Source: Pseudoalteromonas sp. MMG007 (GTDB lineage: Bacteria > Pseudomonadota > Gammaproteobacteria > Enterobacterales > Alteromonadaceae). From it: a DNA stretch of 64,000 bases. Shown here one piece after another: positions 8,783-19,740 of the stretch. The number at the start of each line of letters is the position of its first letter. The stretch's first letter is position 1. Location: assembly GCF_018100985.1 (NCBI RefSeq), contig NZ_JAGJEI010000001.1, positions 743,310 to 807,309 on the forward strand, read 5' to 3'. The notes beneath the pieces were generated by a model that worked only from the letters and a program-made list of their open reading frames with translations, searched no databases and was not told the DNA's origin. The position numbers were made by a program, and so were the translations under genes.

Positions 8783-11700
8783 ATGCGCGGTTTAGCTTCA
8801 CTTATTATATTAGCGTCTGCATTGGTAGTAACTCCGCTTTACTCTCAAGACAGTACCCAATTAAAGGGGCCAAAAGGCGCTGACTATGGTGCGCAAGGGC
8901 GATCAATTGGGCCAATAAAACCAACCGATACTCTTTGGCGTATTGCCGCAAAAGTACGCCCCGATAACTCAGTTAGTATTTATCAAGTTATGCAAGCCTT
9001 GTATAACAAAAATCCAAACTCCTTTTTAGAACAAAACCTTAACCACATGCAAAGTGGTGCTTTTTTAAAAATACCTACTTTAGCTGAGATCAGAAGTGTC
9101 GACCCACAACTTGCCAAACAACGTTCTGAGCAAGATGATGGTTTATGGGAAAAGAAAAAAAATGGCACGCTTACGCAAAGCGAAATCACGTCAGCACAAA
9201 CAAAAGTTACACAAGCTCGTAAAATAGACGTAGATGATGCTAAAAAAGAGATTCAAAAAGAATTAAACGAAATAAAAACAGAGCAAAGCACTAAATTAGT
9301 GGCTTTACAAGAGCAATTTAAAAACTCTGTAAGCAACGTTGAAGAGATTTTAGTTGAAAATAATCAGCTCAAAAAGCAATTGTCAGGAATTTCAAAAGAG
9401 CTTGAAAATGTCCGATTACAGTTAGGGCAAGACAGCGAGATCCAAAAGCAATTAAAAGAACTTATTGTTAAACAAAATGAGATCATTGCACAACAAAAAG
9501 AAAAAGTAATAAAACCAGAAGAGTCATTTGATTTTAATTCGTTATTTTCAAACCCAATAGTGCTCGGCTTATTAATGTTTATTCCAGGGTTACTGATCAT
9601 TTTTGCTGTGATGATGTTTTTACGAAAACGTGCTGGAACCCAAGAAGAAACTCAAAACGATGATGATTTTTTACCGCAAACACCGGCTTATACTGACGAC
9701 GAAGATATCACCGCAAGCTTAGATGATGATCCAATAGTACCAGACCCACTAGATGATTTAAGTGTGCAGCTTGATGATCTCGACAATGGCATGTTGCCTG
9801 ACGACGATCTAGATGATGGTAGTTTAGATGATTTTTCTGAAGGGGAAAATTTACTCGATCAAGACGAATTAGAAAGCTTGTTAAGTGATGATATTGTTTT
9901 TGATGATGAAAATACAAGTGACGATGACCTAGATATTTTTATGCAGCAAGGGTTTGACCAAAGCTCAGACAATAGTATAAAAGATATTGATTTAGATTTA
10001 ACAGATGAACCTGTAAATAATGATGAGATTTTAACAAACGATGATTTAGATAGTTTATTTGACGACGACGATAGCTTACCGGAGTTTGATGAAGAGGCAA
10101 AAAGTGAAGCATTAGAAGATGATAGCTTAGATTCTCATGATGAAATGGCTGCATTGAGTGAAGAGTTAGCTGGTGAGGATGATTTTGATATTGATGATTT
10201 ACTTGATCAAACATCAAATAGCCTAGATGGCGAGAATAAGGCTTTTGATGGACCTCAAGCAAATGACGACTTTGATTTAGACGATATAGATAGCCTAATT
10301 GATGAAGCAAACGAGCCTGAAAGTACTGATGAGGATTCATTAGGAGAGGATTTACTTGAAGAAGACGAGTTACTAGAAGCAAATGATGATTTTGATTTAG
10401 ACGATATAGACAGCCTAATCGATGAAGCAAACGAGTCTACAAATACCGATGAAGATTCATTAGACGCGGATTTACCTGAAAAAAATAAGCTACATGAAGA
10501 AAGTGAGTCATTAGAGATAAACAATGATTTTGATTTAGACGATATAGATGACCTAATTGATGAAGCAAACGAGCCTACAAGTACTGATGAGGATTCATTA
10601 GACAAAGATTTACTTGAAGAAAATAAGTCATTAGATATAAGCGATGATTTTGATTTAGACGATATAGACAGCCTAATTGATGAAGCAAACGAGCCTACAA
10701 GTATCGATGGAGGTTCAGTAGACGAGGATTTACCTGAAGAAAATGAGCTACTTGAAGAAGGTGAGTCATTAGACACAAGCGATAATTTTGATTTAGACGA
10801 TATAGATAGCCTAATCGATGAAGCAAACGGGCCTACAAGTACTGATAATGATTTACTAGACGGCGATTTACTTGAAGAGAATGAGCTACTTGAAGAAGGT
10901 GACTCACTAGACACAAGTGATGATTTTGACTTAGACGATATAGACAGTCTCATAGATAATCAATTAGACGAGCAAGGTTCAAGAGATTCTAAAATTGATA
11001 GTGCGTTAGCAGATTCTGCAGAGGATTTAGCTGATGCCCAAGAAGAGTTAGATATTGATGATATTGAATCTTTAGCTTCTACATTAAACGAAGAGCCAGA
11101 ACTTGAAGAAGAGCCTGAGCTTTTAGAAGAAGCGGAGCTTGAAGAAGAGCCTGAACTTTTAGAAGAACCAGAACTTGAAGAAGAGCCTGAGCTTATAGAA
11201 GAACCGGAGCTTATAGAAGAGCCTGAACTTGAAGAAGAGCTAGAGCTTTTAGAAGAGCCTGAACTTTTAGAAGAACCAGAACTTAAAGAAGAACCGGAGC
11301 TTATAGAAGAGCCGGAACTTGAAGAAGAGCCTGAGCTTTTAGAAGAGCCTGAACTTGAAGAAGAGCCTGGGCTTTTAGAAGAGCCTGAACTTGAAGAAGA
11401 GCCTGAATTTTTAGAAGAACCAGAACTTGAAGAAGAACCGGAGCTTATAGAAGAACCGGAACTTAAAGAAACAGAACATGTAGAAGAACCGGAGCTTGAA
11501 GAAGAGCTAGAGCTTTTAGAAGAGCCTGAACTTTTAGAAGAACCAGAACTTGAAGAAGAACCGGAGCTTATAGAAGAGCCTGAACTTGAAGAAGAGCTAG
11601 AGCTTTTAGAAGAGCCTGAGCTTTTAGAAGAACCAGAACTTTTAGAAGAACCAGAACTTGAAGAAGAGCCTGAGCTTATAGAAGAACCGGAACTTGAAGA

Positions 11701-13486
11701 AGAGCCTGAGCTTTTAGAAGAACCAGAACTTAAAGAAGAACCGGAGCTTATAGAAGAGCCGGAACTTGAAGAAGAGCCTGAGCTTATAGAAGAGCCTGAG
11801 CCTTTAGAAGAACCAGAACTTGAAGAAGAACCAGAACTTGAAGAAGAGTCTGAATCTGCGGATGATTTTACTGATACATCACCATCACTTTTAGATCCAG
11901 AGGATGCGCTTGAAGAATACACAGACGATACACTAAAAAGCGTCGATGAACTTTTAAATGAGTTACAACAAGCAACAGATGATGATTACGTAGAAACGCC
12001 GGATTGGTCTTTAGACGAGCTTGATGATGACTTGGAAGAGATTGAAGTCGACCTAGGTGACGATCCACTTGCGGCTGATGAAGCTGATCTGACGCAAGAT
12101 GATGAAAGCCAGGAAGATGAATTAGTAACTCCTAGTGAAGAGCTTGATGAATACCCTGAACTAGAATTGGATGATTCACAACCTATCGAAGACGAACCTT
12201 CGTTTGTTCCTGAGGAGCTACAAGGAGATTCTTTGGACGGCGATGCTAAAGGCATGTCGCCAAGTCAGGCTGAACAAGACTTAGCTAGTTCATTAATTGG
12301 TGACGTTGACCTAGATAGCCTAGAAGATGATTTTGATGATGAGCTTTTAATAGATAATGATTTTACTGAGTTAGCCTCTGATAATGAGCAAGCATTTGAT
12401 GTTGATACAAAAGAGCAGGAAGATTTATTAAACGATGAATTACATCAAAGCGAATTAGAAAATGAAAGTATTGATAGCTCACTTGAAGATATAGGATTAC
12501 CTGAACAACCAGATTCAGAGAGCGCTCACTCATCTTTAGAAAATGAGGAATCAAATAATTCTGAACTGCTAGATGATGTTGACACAACTAAATATACACC
12601 ATTGTCGGCAAGCCAAACTGAGCAAGATTTAGCAAATGCGCTTTCTAAAGATGTTGATTTAGATTCTTTAGATGACGACTTTGATGATGAACTATTAATT
12701 GAAAACGACTTCTCTGATTTTGACGACGATTTAGAGTCTTTAAATGAGTTAGAGCTTGATAGCGAAGCTTTAGCTGAATCTGATAACCCAGAAATTACAG
12801 ATGAGCTGCATGCTGAACCAGAAAATTCAGATGATGTTCTAACACAAGAAACAGACGATAGTTTACTCGAACAAGCCTTTACTGATGAGTTAACACAGCA
12901 AACAAATGCAGAGCGAGAAGCTCAATTAACGCAAACGGATAGCACTGATGGAAACAGTGTTATATCAGATGATGAACTCGATGAAGAGTTTATGGCTGAT
13001 TTAACGCAAACTGACTTTGATTCATTACTAAATGAATTAGTACAGCCAGAAGAGCTAAATGTTGATGATAGCAGTGATTTTGATGTTGATTTTAATAGCT
13101 TATTAAGTGAAGACTTAGGCGAAACTTCAAGCGAGGATAAACCTCAAAACGCGCATAGTAATGAAGTAGATACCTCCGTTGAGGATGCTTTCGTTGATAT
13201 AGACTCGTTGCTTGAACAAAGTGATGATGCTGAACTTGAGCACGAACCCTATAACGATGTAAATATGGATGTAGGCTTAAGTGAGTTTGACGCACTGTTA
13301 GCCGGTGATAATCCAACGGATGTGGATGCAGAAAGCGGTGGGTACTCTGCCAAGCTAGACCTTGCTCGTGCATACATTGAAATTGACGACTTTGACTCTG
13401 CATTAAACGTGATTGAAGAGGTTATCGACAAAGGTCCTGAGGATGTCCAAGAAGAAGCACTTAGTTTAAAAGCAAAACTAAAGTAG
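8783..13486 (+). CDS. fimV: FimV/TspA-like peptidoglycan-binding polar hub protein with giant acidic repeats
   Basis: 1567-aa inner-membrane protein; FimV homologues organise the cell pole and type IV pilus assembly. Order: signal peptide (about 1-21); LysM-like FimV N-domain (about 45-105, with TLWRIAAKVRPDNSV and a QALYNKNPNSF segment); coiled coil (about 155-245); one membrane helix (about 257-280); then about 1200 acidic residues. The acidic part holds six copies of a DFDLDDIDSLIDEANE unit (DNA about 10258-10960) and an uninterrupted tract of EPEL/LEE units (DNA about 11090-11850). The last 50 residues (AKLDLARAYIEIDDFDSALNVIEE) are the conserved FimV C-terminal TPR-like cap. It sits between asd and truA as in related genera. 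Long antisense ORFs over the repeats are artefacts of the repetition. Confidence 0.9.
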   Translation: MRGLASLIILASALVVTPLYSQDSTQLKGPKGADYGAQGRSIGPIKPTDTLWRIAAKVRPDNSVSIYQVMQALYNKNPNSFLEQNLNHMQSGAFLKIPTLAEIRSVDPQLAKQRSEQDDGLWEKKKNGTLTQSEITSAQTKVTQARKIDVDDAKKEIQKELNEIKTEQSTKLVALQEQFKNSVSNVEEILVENNQLKKQLSGISKELENVRLQLGQDSEIQKQLKELIVKQNEIIAQQKEKVIKPEESFDFNSLFSNPIVLGLLMFIPGLLIIFAVMMFLRKRAGTQEETQNDDDFLPQTPAYTDDEDITASLDDDPIVPDPLDDLSVQLDDLDNGMLPDDDLDDGSLDDFSEGENLLDQDELESLLSDDIVFDDENTSDDDLDIFMQQGFDQSSDNSIKDIDLDLTDEPVNNDEILTNDDLDSLFDDDDSLPEFDEEAKSEALEDDSLDSHDEMAALSEELAGEDDFDIDDLLDQTSNSLDGENKAFDGPQANDDFDLDDIDSLIDEANEPESTDEDSLGEDLLEEDELLEANDDFDLDDIDSLIDEANESTNTDEDSLDADLPEKNKLHEESESLEINNDFDLDDIDDLIDEANEPTSTDEDSLDKDLLEENKSLDISDDFDLDDIDSLIDEANEPTSIDGGSVDEDLPEENELLEEGESLDTSDNFDLDDIDSLIDEANGPTSTDNDLLDGDLLEENELLEEGDSLDTSDDFDLDDIDSLIDNQLDEQGSRDSKIDSALADSAEDLADAQEELDIDDIESLASTLNEEPELEEEPELLEEAELEEEPELLEEPELEEEPELIEEPELIEEPELEEELELLEEPELLEEPELKEEPELIEEPELEEEPELLEEPELEEEPGLLEEPELEEEPEFLEEPELEEEPELIEEPELKETEHVEEPELEEELELLEEPELLEEPELEEEPELIEEPELEEELELLEEPELLEEPELLEEPELEEEPELIEEPELEEEPELLEEPELKEEPELIEEPELEEEPELIEEPEPLEEPELEEEPELEEESESADDFTDTSPSLLDPEDALEEYTDDTLKSVDELLNELQQATDDDYVETPDWSLDELDDDLEEIEVDLGDDPLAADEADLTQDDESQEDELVTPSEELDEYPELELDDSQPIEDEPSFVPEELQGDSLDGDAKGMSPSQAEQDLASSLIGDVDLDSLEDDFDDELLIDNDFTELASDNEQAFDVDTKEQEDLLNDELHQSELENESIDSSLEDIGLPEQPDSESAHSSLENEESNNSELLDDVDTTKYTPLSASQTEQDLANALSKDVDLDSLDDDFDDELLIENDFSDFDDDLESLNELELDSEALAESDNPEITDELHAEPENSDDVLTQETDDSLLEQAFTDELTQQTNAEREAQLTQTDSTDGNSVISDDELDEEFMADLTQTDFDSLLNELVQPEELNVDDSSDFDVDFNSLLSEDLGETSSEDKPQNAHSNEVDTSVEDAFVDIDSLLEQSDDAELEHEPYNDVNMDVGLSEFDALLAGDNPTDVDAESGGYSAKLDLARAYIEIDDFDSALNVIEEVIDKGPEDVQEEALSLKAKLK
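10258..10960 (+). repeat. Six tandem 40-47-codon acidic repeats in fimV
   Basis: Each unit contains DFDLDDID(S/D)LIDEAN followed by a variable linker such as EPTSTDEDSLD. The DNA period is about 120-141 bp, always a multiple of three, so length change keeps the frame. Confidence 0.85.
11090..11850 (+). repeat. Low-complexity Glu-Pro-Glu-Leu repeat tract in fimV
   Basis: About 250 residues built from EPELLEE, EPELEE and EPELIEE units (DNA GAAGAGCCTGAGCTT-like 12-21-bp words). Highly similar at the DNA level, hence prone to slippage, recombination and assembly error; the copy number given by the assembly should be treated with caution. Confidence 0.9.
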
Positions 13487-13500
13487 TTTTTTAGACGCTA

Positions 13501-13536
13501 TAAAAGCCGCAATAAGGAATTTATTGCGGTTTTTTT
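13501..13536 (+). terminator. Rho-independent terminator after fimV
   Basis: Stem CCGCAATAA / TTATTGCGG followed by seven T residues. Confidence 0.85.
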
Positions 13537-13632
13537 GTAGGTATTTATTGGATCACAACACACTGGCTTTTATTGCATCGCGAGATAGCATAAAATGCCC
13601 CGCTCATTAGTACAGTAGGTAAAGCAGTAATT

Positions 13633-14427
13633 ATGCGAGTAGCACTTGGAGTTGAATACAATGGCGCACGTTACAGTGGCTGGCAGCGTCAATCACATGT
13701 AAATAGTGTACAACAAGAAGTTGAAAAGGCGTTGTCGCGTATTTGTAATCATCCTGTAGAAGTTACCTGTGCAGGGCGCACAGATGCTGGCGTTCATGGA
13801 ACAGGTCAAGTAATACATTTTGATACTGATGCTCAGCGCGATATGGTTGCATTTACTTTAGGCATGAATACGTTAATGCCTAAAGATATCGCTATTCGCT
13901 TTGCTCAGCCAGTTTCTGATGACTTTCATGCTCGCTTTAGTGCAACCGCTCGTCGTTATCGTTATGTTATTTATAATTATCCGTTTCGTGGAGCTGTATT
14001 AAACGAAGGTGTTACACACTTTCATCATCATTTAGATGAAACTAAAATGCAGCAAGCTTGCCAGCATTTAATAGGTGAGCACGACTTTACCTCTTTTAGA
14101 GCGTTGCATTGCCAAGCAAATACGGCAACACGTACCATTCATCACTTATCGGTACAGCGCCAAGGTGATTACGTTATTATAGATATAAAAGCGAATGCTT
14201 TTTTACATCATATGGTGCGTAATATTACTGGTTGCCTTATGGATATTGGTTTGCACAAGCATGAGCCTGTATGGCTAAAAGAGCTTTTAGATGTTAAAGA
14301 GCGAGCAAAAGCCAGCGCCACTGCAAAAGCCGCAGGTTTATATTTAGTTGATGTTGACTACCCTGAACAATTTAATGTACCTAAAACGCCATTAGGGCCT
14401 TTATTTTTGCCTGATGTTGATATTTAA
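13633..14427 (+). CDS. truA: tRNA pseudouridine(38-40) synthase
   Basis: Converts U38-40 in the anticodon stem-loop of many tRNAs to pseudouridine. 264 aa, normal length. Opens with [19 protein letters not shown]; the catalytic Asp is in [36 protein letters not shown] and [13 protein letters not shown] are further family motifs. It keeps the conserved position upstream of accD, although the E. coli dedA gene normally between them is absent. Confidence 0.96.
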   Translation: MRVALGVEYNGARYSGWQRQSHVNSVQQEVEKALSRICNHPVEVTCAGRTDAGVHGTGQVIHFDTDAQRDMVAFTLGMNTLMPKDIAIRFAQPVSDDFHARFSATARRYRYVIYNYPFRGAVLNEGVTHFHHHLDETKMQQACQHLIGEHDFTSFRALHCQANTATRTIHHLSVQRQGDYVIIDIKANAFLHHMVRNITGCLMDIGLHKHEPVWLKELLDVKERAKASATAKAAGLYLVDVDYPEQFNVPKTPLGPLFLPDVDI

Positions 14428-14582
14428 TCAGCATCGGCTTTTAGCTATTTACTAAGTAGCAGCAACTACTAAGACCAGTTTTTTATACCGTGTTAGTGTA
14501 ATTCATGTTTTAATTGAAAAAATTTGTCTGTGAGTTATTACTTGCAGGCTCGCGACACAGAACAGCATTAAGAGAGTTGCAA

Positions 14583-15458
14583 ATGAGTTGGCTAGAAAAA
14601 ATCTTACCAAAAACGACAAAATCATCAGGTCGTAAAGAAATCCCAGAAGGTGTTTGGGCTAAATGTACATCATGTGACTCAATTTTATATAAAGCTGAGT
14701 TAGAAAAGTCATTAAATGTATGTCCTAAATGTGCTCACCACATGCGTGTAAGTGGCCGTAAGCGCCTTGAAAGCTTTTTAGATGAAGCTGATCGTGTTGA
14801 GCTTGGTACACAACATGAACCTAAAGATATACTCAAGTTTAAAGATTCTAAAAAGTACTCAGACCGTATTAGCGCAGCTCAAAAAGCAAGTGGTGAAAAA
14901 GACGCACTAGTTGCCATGAAAGGGCGCTTAAAAGGCGTACCTATAGCCGCTGTAGCCTTTGAATTTTCGTTCATGGGTGGCTCTATGGCATCTGTGGTAG
15001 GTGCACGCTTTGTAGACGCTGTAGATGAATGTTTAGAGCATAACATGCCGCTTATTTGTTTTTCGGCCTCAGGTGGAGCACGTATGCAAGAAGCGCTAAT
15101 GTCGCTTATGCAAATGGCTAAAACAAGTGCCGCGCTTGCTAAAATGAGCGAAAAAGGTTTACCGTTTATTTCTGTAATGACTGACCCGACTATGGGCGGC
15201 GTATCAGCATCGTTAGCAATGCTAGGCGACATTAACGTTGCAGAGCCAAAGGCTTTAATTGGTTTTGCGGGCCCTCGTGTTATTGAGCAAACTGTTCGTG
15301 AAACGCTACCAGAGGGTTTCCAGCGTAGTGAATTTTTACTAGAACACGGTGCAATTGATATGATTATCGACCGCCGTGAAATGCGCGATACCTTAGCGCG
15401 TATTTTAGCTAAATTTATGAACTTGCCTTCTACTGAACAAGAGCATAGAGTAGCGTAA
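14583..15458 (+). CDS. accD: Acetyl-CoA carboxylase carboxyltransferase subunit beta
   Basis: Beta subunit of the carboxyltransferase making malonyl-CoA for fatty-acid synthesis, paired with AccA. The ATG at 14583 gives [11 protein letters not shown], the conserved AccD start; an in-frame TTG 69 bp upstream would add an atypical extension. A Cys4 zinc ribbon ([10 protein letters not shown] ... CPKCAHHM, about residues 27-50) precedes the crotonase-fold domain with [20 protein letters not shown] and PTMGGVSAS. 291 aa. The following gene is folC, as in E. coli. Confidence 0.96.
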   Translation: MSWLEKILPKTTKSSGRKEIPEGVWAKCTSCDSILYKAELEKSLNVCPKCAHHMRVSGRKRLESFLDEADRVELGTQHEPKDILKFKDSKKYSDRISAAQKASGEKDALVAMKGRLKGVPIAAVAFEFSFMGGSMASVVGARFVDAVDECLEHNMPLICFSASGGARMQEALMSLMQMAKTSAALAKMSEKGLPFISVMTDPTMGGVSASLAMLGDINVAEPKALIGFAGPRVIEQTVRETLPEGFQRSEFLLEHGAIDMIIDRREMRDTLARILAKFMNLPSTEQEHRVA

Positions 15459-15483
15459 ATTTCAGCTTTACTGATTACACGCT

Positions 15484-16749
15484 ATGACAAAAACAATCCC
15501 TAGCCAATCATCAAGCCTTGATGATTGGCTTTGTTATTTAGAAAGTGTTCATCCGGCCAATATAGAAATGGGCCTTGAACGCGTCGCAAGTGTTGCCAAT
15601 AACATTGGTCTTTTAAACTCCCCTAGCAAAATTATTTTAATTGCAGGCACAAATGGCAAAGGCACAACAGCGCGTTGTTTAGAGTCTTTATTACTTGCTC
15701 AAGGCTTTTCTGTTGGCACATACGCCTCACCTCACTTAATACGCTATAACGAACGAGTTCGCATAAATGCTCAAGAACTTGATGATCAATATCATGTAGA
15801 TGCATTTCATTTGTTAGAACAAGGGCGTAAAGACACACAGCTTACTTATTTTGAATATGGCACTTTAGGTGCTCTTGCTATATTTAAACGCTGCCAAGTT
15901 GATTATGTGTTGCTTGAAGTCGGTTTAGGTGGACGTTACGACGCAACAAATATAGTGACACCATTTGCCAGCGTTATCACTACAATAGATTTAGACCATA
16001 AAGAATACTTAGGCGATACCCGAGAGCTAGTCGCTTACGATAAAGCAGGTATCTTTCGTGAAAACACGCCCGCAATTATAGGTGATTTAAATATACCTCA
16101 CACCATGACCGATTACGGCGATGAAATTAATGCCAATATGGTTGTATCGGGCAGTGATTTTATTTTTAAAGAACATACACACAGTTTTACCTGGCAGTAT
16201 AAAGAGTCTGATTTAGAGTTAGATAAACCTGCAATTCCAAGTCAAAATGCGGCAACTGCTTTAACAACGTTAAGTGTTTTAAACCTACTACCCACAGAGC
16301 AAGTAATTAAGCAGTGCTTAGCTAACTTAGTTGTTGAAGGTCGTTTTCAACAACTAAATGAAGTGCCTTTGGTTTTTACTGATGTGGCTCATAATCCGGA
16401 ATCTGCTCGTTATTTAGCTAATAAGTTATCAAGCTACGTAGATAAAGGCTTTAAAATTCATGCATTAGCCGCTATGCTTGCTGATAAAGATAAAGCAGGT
16501 GTACTTAAAGAAGTAAGCCATTTAGTTACTCAGTGGTCGGTAGCGAGTTTGGGAGGACCGCGCGGAGATAGCGCAGAAAACTTAAATAACGCACTTCAAA
16601 GTATCTCTGTGGCTAATAACATACACAGTTACGGTAGCGTTGCAGAAGCCCTAAATGAAATTTTACCAAAACAAAAAAACGACACTGTTTTGATTGTATT
16701 TGGTTCTTTTTTTACAGTCGCTGGCGCTATTAATTACTTTAAAAAATAG
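15484..16749 (+). CDS. folC: Bifunctional dihydrofolate synthase / folylpolyglutamate synthase
   Basis: Adds L-glutamate to dihydropteroate and extends the folate polyglutamate tail; cytosolic Mur-ligase family enzyme. 421 aa. The ATP loop is AGTNGKGTTAR; other family segments are TYASPHLIRYNERVRI, LEVGLGGRYDATN and TTIDLDHKEYLG, with the C-terminal EGRFQ and DVAHNPESA motifs. It follows accD after 25 bp and is followed 11 bp later by the SPOR-domain gene, forming an accD-folC-dedD-like operon. Confidence 0.95.
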   Translation: MTKTIPSQSSSLDDWLCYLESVHPANIEMGLERVASVANNIGLLNSPSKIILIAGTNGKGTTARCLESLLLAQGFSVGTYASPHLIRYNERVRINAQELDDQYHVDAFHLLEQGRKDTQLTYFEYGTLGALAIFKRCQVDYVLLEVGLGGRYDATNIVTPFASVITTIDLDHKEYLGDTRELVAYDKAGIFRENTPAIIGDLNIPHTMTDYGDEINANMVVSGSDFIFKEHTHSFTWQYKESDLELDKPAIPSQNAATALTTLSVLNLLPTEQVIKQCLANLVVEGRFQQLNEVPLVFTDVAHNPESARYLANKLSSYVDKGFKIHALAAMLADKDKAGVLKEVSHLVTQWSVASLGGPRGDSAENLNNALQSISVANNIHSYGSVAEALNEILPKQKNDTVLIVFGSFFTVAGAINYFKK

Positions 16750-16760
16750 AGAGGGTATCG

Positions 16761-17402
16761 GTGAACTCAGGTTTTATTAATCGCTTAGTCGGAACGAGTA
16801 TAGTGGTGATCGCAGCAATTGTGTTTATCCCTAATATTCTAGATGGCGAAAAAGTACACTATAAAGAAGGCTTCAAAGCTATTCCAGATAGCCCTGAGTT
16901 CAAAACAATCGATCTTCAACAATCAATCGACGACAAAGTAGCTGATGCAGAGCCGCTAAAGCCAGATGAAATAGAAGATATAACCGCCGATGATAATATT
17001 TTAAAGCAGCAACCAGAGGCTACAGAGAGCGATTATGCGCAGCAGCCCAAGCTTGTAGAAGCGACTATAGAGCCAAAAGAGCAGCCAAAAGTTAAAAAAG
17101 TTACGCCTGTTAAAGCGAAGCCGATTGCGCCTCGTAAAAGTGATGAAAACTTGACGAGTATGGCCTATGTTATCCAACTAGGTAGCTTTTCTCATGTTGC
17201 TAATGTTAAAGCGCTTCAGGCTAAATTAAAGGCTCAAGGTTTTAAAACATTTACTAAGCCTATAAAAACCCCGAATGGCACACTCACAAAAGTATTTGTT
17301 GGGCCATCGCTTAATAAAGCAGAGCTACAAAAACAGCTCCCTGAGCTGAAAAAGCTTACCAAACTAAATGGTAAAGTGACTCAATACGAAGTGACAAAAT
17401 AA
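16761..17402 (+). CDS. dedD: SPOR-domain cell-division protein (DedD-like)
   Basis: 213-aa inner-membrane protein with a short cytoplasmic N-terminus, one membrane helix (about 9-25, LVGTSIVVIAAIVFIPNIL), a Pro/Glu/Lys-rich periplasmic linker and a C-terminal SPOR domain (about 135-210, YVIQLGSFSHVANVKALQAK) that binds denuded septal peptidoglycan. The GTG start at 16761 is supported by GAGAGGG upstream. Its position between folC and cvpA is that of E. coli dedD, which is why the symbol is used; overall sequence similarity to E. coli DedD is modest. Confidence 0.85.
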   Translation: MNSGFINRLVGTSIVVIAAIVFIPNILDGEKVHYKEGFKAIPDSPEFKTIDLQQSIDDKVADAEPLKPDEIEDITADDNILKQQPEATESDYAQQPKLVEATIEPKEQPKVKKVTPVKAKPIAPRKSDENLTSMAYVIQLGSFSHVANVKALQAKLKAQGFKTFTKPIKTPNGTLTKVFVGPSLNKAELQKQLPELKKLTKLNGKVTQYEVTK

Positions 17403-17405
17403 TAT

Positions 17406-17440
17406 TTTAAAAGGCTCATTTAATGAGCCTTTTTTATTTT
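17406..17440 (+). terminator. Rho-independent terminator after dedD
   Basis: Stem AAAGGCTCATT / AATGAGCCTTT and a T-rich tail; separates dedD from cvpA-purF. Confidence 0.8.
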
Positions 17441-17598
17441 TAGACAATTATTTTTTTTAATGCTTCATTGCACTTTGTGTGTATTTTTATATGTTAAATA
17501 TTTGTATTAATGTCAACATGGTTATCTCCCGTTTAAACTTGCATATAAACGATGTTTGGGTATAGAATGCGCCCCAAATTAGCGACTAATTGGTTCTT

Positions 17599-18093
17599 AT
17601 GATCTGGGTTGATTACGCCATTCTTGGCATCATTGCACTGTCTACCATCATCGGTTTAATACGCGGCTTTGTAAAAGAAGCAATGTCATTAGCGGTATGG
17701 GCTGGCGCCTTTATCATCTCTAGTTTATTTTACCAATATTTAGCTTCCTTCCTAACAACCATTTCTGAACCCCTTTTAAGAAATGCGGCGGCCATAGCCA
17801 TATTATTCTTTGCGACGCTACTGTTAGGCGGTTTACTAAACTATATTTTAGGTGAGCTTGTACATCGTACTGGTTTATCGGGTACCGACCGTGTTTTTGG
17901 CATAGTGTTTGGTGCTCTACGAGGCGTGTTGGTCGTGAGCGCGTTACTCTTCTTTCTTGATGCTTTTACTGGTGCACCTAGCACGCACTGGTGGGGCAAT
18001 TCTATTTTGATTCCAGAATTTGGCTTTGTTGTTGAATGGTTCTTTTCGTACCTCGAAAACAACTCTAGCTTTCTAAATTCAGTAAACCGTTAA
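17599..18093 (+). CDS. cvpA: CvpA family inner-membrane protein
   Basis: 164-aa polytopic protein of the CvpA family, named for a role in colicin V production and linked to envelope homeostasis; molecular function is not settled. The ATG at 17599 gives [20 protein letters not shown], the family start; the upstream in-frame TTG at 17590 lacks a ribosome site. Four hydrophobic helices are visible, with conserved [13 protein letters not shown] after helix 1. It precedes purF by 18 bp, the widely conserved cvpA-purF pair. Confidence 0.93.
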   Translation: MIWVDYAILGIIALSTIIGLIRGFVKEAMSLAVWAGAFIISSLFYQYLASFLTTISEPLLRNAAAIAILFFATLLLGGLLNYILGELVHRTGLSGTDRVFGIVFGALRGVLVVSALLFFLDAFTGAPSTHWWGNSILIPEFGFVVEWFFSYLENNSSFLNSVNR

Positions 18094-18111
18094 TCGGCGA
18101 GGATAAATTAC

Positions 18112-19638
18112 ATGTGTGGTATCGTTGGAATAGTCGGAACGTCTCCTGTAAATCAGGCGTTATATGATGGCTTAACCGTTTTGCAGCACCGAGGCCAAGA
18201 TGCCGCGGGCATTATTACCATAGAAAACAATACGTTTAGCTTACGCAAAGCAAATGGACTTGTGAAAGATGCATTTCACACCCGTCATATGAAGCGACTA
18301 CAAGGTACAATTGGTATTGGCCATGTGCGTTATCCAACTGCAGGTTCTTCTAGTTCGTCTGAAGCACAGCCTTTTTATGTTAACTCACCATTTGGTATTG
18401 CTCTTGCTCATAACGGCAACCTAACTAATGCTGAAGCGCTAAAAGAGCAGCTATTCTCAGAAGCGCGTCGTCATGTAAATACAACGTCTGATTCAGAGAT
18501 TTTACTTAACATCATGGCACATGAGCTAAGTAAGTCTGATAAATTACATTTAGATCCTGAAGATATTTTTACAGCAGTGACCGAAGTAAACAACAAAGTA
18601 AGTGGTGGTTATGCAGCAATTGCAATGATTATCGGCCACGGCATTGTTGCTTTTCGTGATCCGAACGGCATTCGCCCATTAGTATTTGGTAAACGTGAGA
18701 CTGAAAAAGGCACTGAGTACATGTTCGCCTCAGAAAGCGTTGCGTTAAAACCAGATGGCTTTGAATTTATTCGTGATGTAGCACCTGGTGAAGCTATTTA
18801 TGTTACAGAGTCGGGTGAGTTTCATTCGTTAGGCTGTGCAGAAAGTGTTTCATATTCTCCGTGTATTTTTGAATTTGTTTATTTTGCTCGTCCTGACTCT
18901 ACTATTGATCGCATGTCTGTTTATGCAACACGTGTAAATATGGGGACTAAGCTAGGTGAAAAAATTGCGCGAGAATGGGCTGATAAAGACATTGATGTAG
19001 TTATTCCAATCCCTGAAACATCGTGTGATGTGGCACTAGAAATCGCTCGTGTGCTTGATTTACCTTATCGCCAAGGTTTTGTAAAAAACCGTTATATTGG
19101 TCGTACGTTTATCATGCCAGGCCAAGAAATGCGCAAAAAATCAGTGCGCCAAAAACTAAACGCTATTGACCGTGAATTTAAAGGTAAAAATGTACTTTTA
19201 GTTGATGACTCAATAGTACGTGGTACTACATCGGCACAAATTGTTGAAATGGCACGTGAATCGGGCGCTAAAAACGTATACTTTGCATCGGCAGCACCTG
19301 AAATTCGCTTCCCTAATGTGTATGGTATTGATATGCCATCGGCAGCTGAGCTTATTGCTCATGGCCGTGAAGTAGAAGATATTAATACGAGCATTAGCGC
19401 AGATGGTTTGATTTTCCAGTCATTAAACGATTTAATCGCCGCAGTAAGTCAAGAAAATCCTGAAATTACAAAGTTCGAAACATCTGTTTTTGATGGCCAA
19501 TACATCACTGGCGATATAGATCAGGATTACTTAAACAGAATAGATAAATTAAGAAATGACTCAGCAAAAAGCACACGCGAAAACGCTATGTCTGCTAATT
19601 TAGAAATTCATAACCAAGATGAAAATGAATCTGATTAA
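18112..19638 (+). CDS. purF: Amidophosphoribosyltransferase
   Basis: First committed step of purine synthesis: PRPP plus glutamine to phosphoribosylamine. After Met removal the catalytic nucleophile is Cys in MCGIVGIVG. The glutaminase domain includes [10 protein letters not shown] and [11 protein letters not shown]; the phosphoribosyltransferase domain shows the PRPP loop [20 protein letters not shown]. 508 aa. No Cys-rich Fe-S propeptide is present, as in the E. coli type. Ends the accD-to-purF block with a strong terminator. Confidence 0.97.
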   Translation: MCGIVGIVGTSPVNQALYDGLTVLQHRGQDAAGIITIENNTFSLRKANGLVKDAFHTRHMKRLQGTIGIGHVRYPTAGSSSSSEAQPFYVNSPFGIALAHNGNLTNAEALKEQLFSEARRHVNTTSDSEILLNIMAHELSKSDKLHLDPEDIFTAVTEVNNKVSGGYAAIAMIIGHGIVAFRDPNGIRPLVFGKRETEKGTEYMFASESVALKPDGFEFIRDVAPGEAIYVTESGEFHSLGCAESVSYSPCIFEFVYFARPDSTIDRMSVYATRVNMGTKLGEKIAREWADKDIDVVIPIPETSCDVALEIARVLDLPYRQGFVKNRYIGRTFIMPGQEMRKKSVRQKLNAIDREFKGKNVLLVDDSIVRGTTSAQIVEMARESGAKNVYFASAAPEIRFPNVYGIDMPSAAELIAHGREVEDINTSISADGLIFQSLNDLIAAVSQENPEITKFETSVFDGQYITGDIDQDYLNRIDKLRNDSAKSTRENAMSANLEIHNQDENESD

Positions 19639-19662
19639 TGTATGATTTGAATCATCAGGTAT

Positions 19663-19691
19663 AAAAAAAGGAGCTAAATAGCTCCTTTTTT
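19663..19691. terminator. Bidirectional terminator between purF and yip1-like gene
   Basis: Stem AAAAGGAGC / GCTCCTTTT with a six-base loop, A-run before and T-run after. Confidence 0.85.
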
Positions 19692-19740
19692 GCGAAGGAA
19701 AGAAGGGAACACTTCTATCAAACAACACATATTGATTGGG

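Noticed and set aside
11090..11850. Possible CRISPR array
   Set aside because: Repeats are short in-frame coding words with no unique spacers and lie inside the fimV frame.
10255..11922. Long minus-strand ORFs of Ser/Gly-rich protein opposite fimV (232 and 320 codons)
   Set aside because: They are the reverse reading of the acidic repeat DNA; no start context, no family, and the plus-strand gene is complete and well supported.
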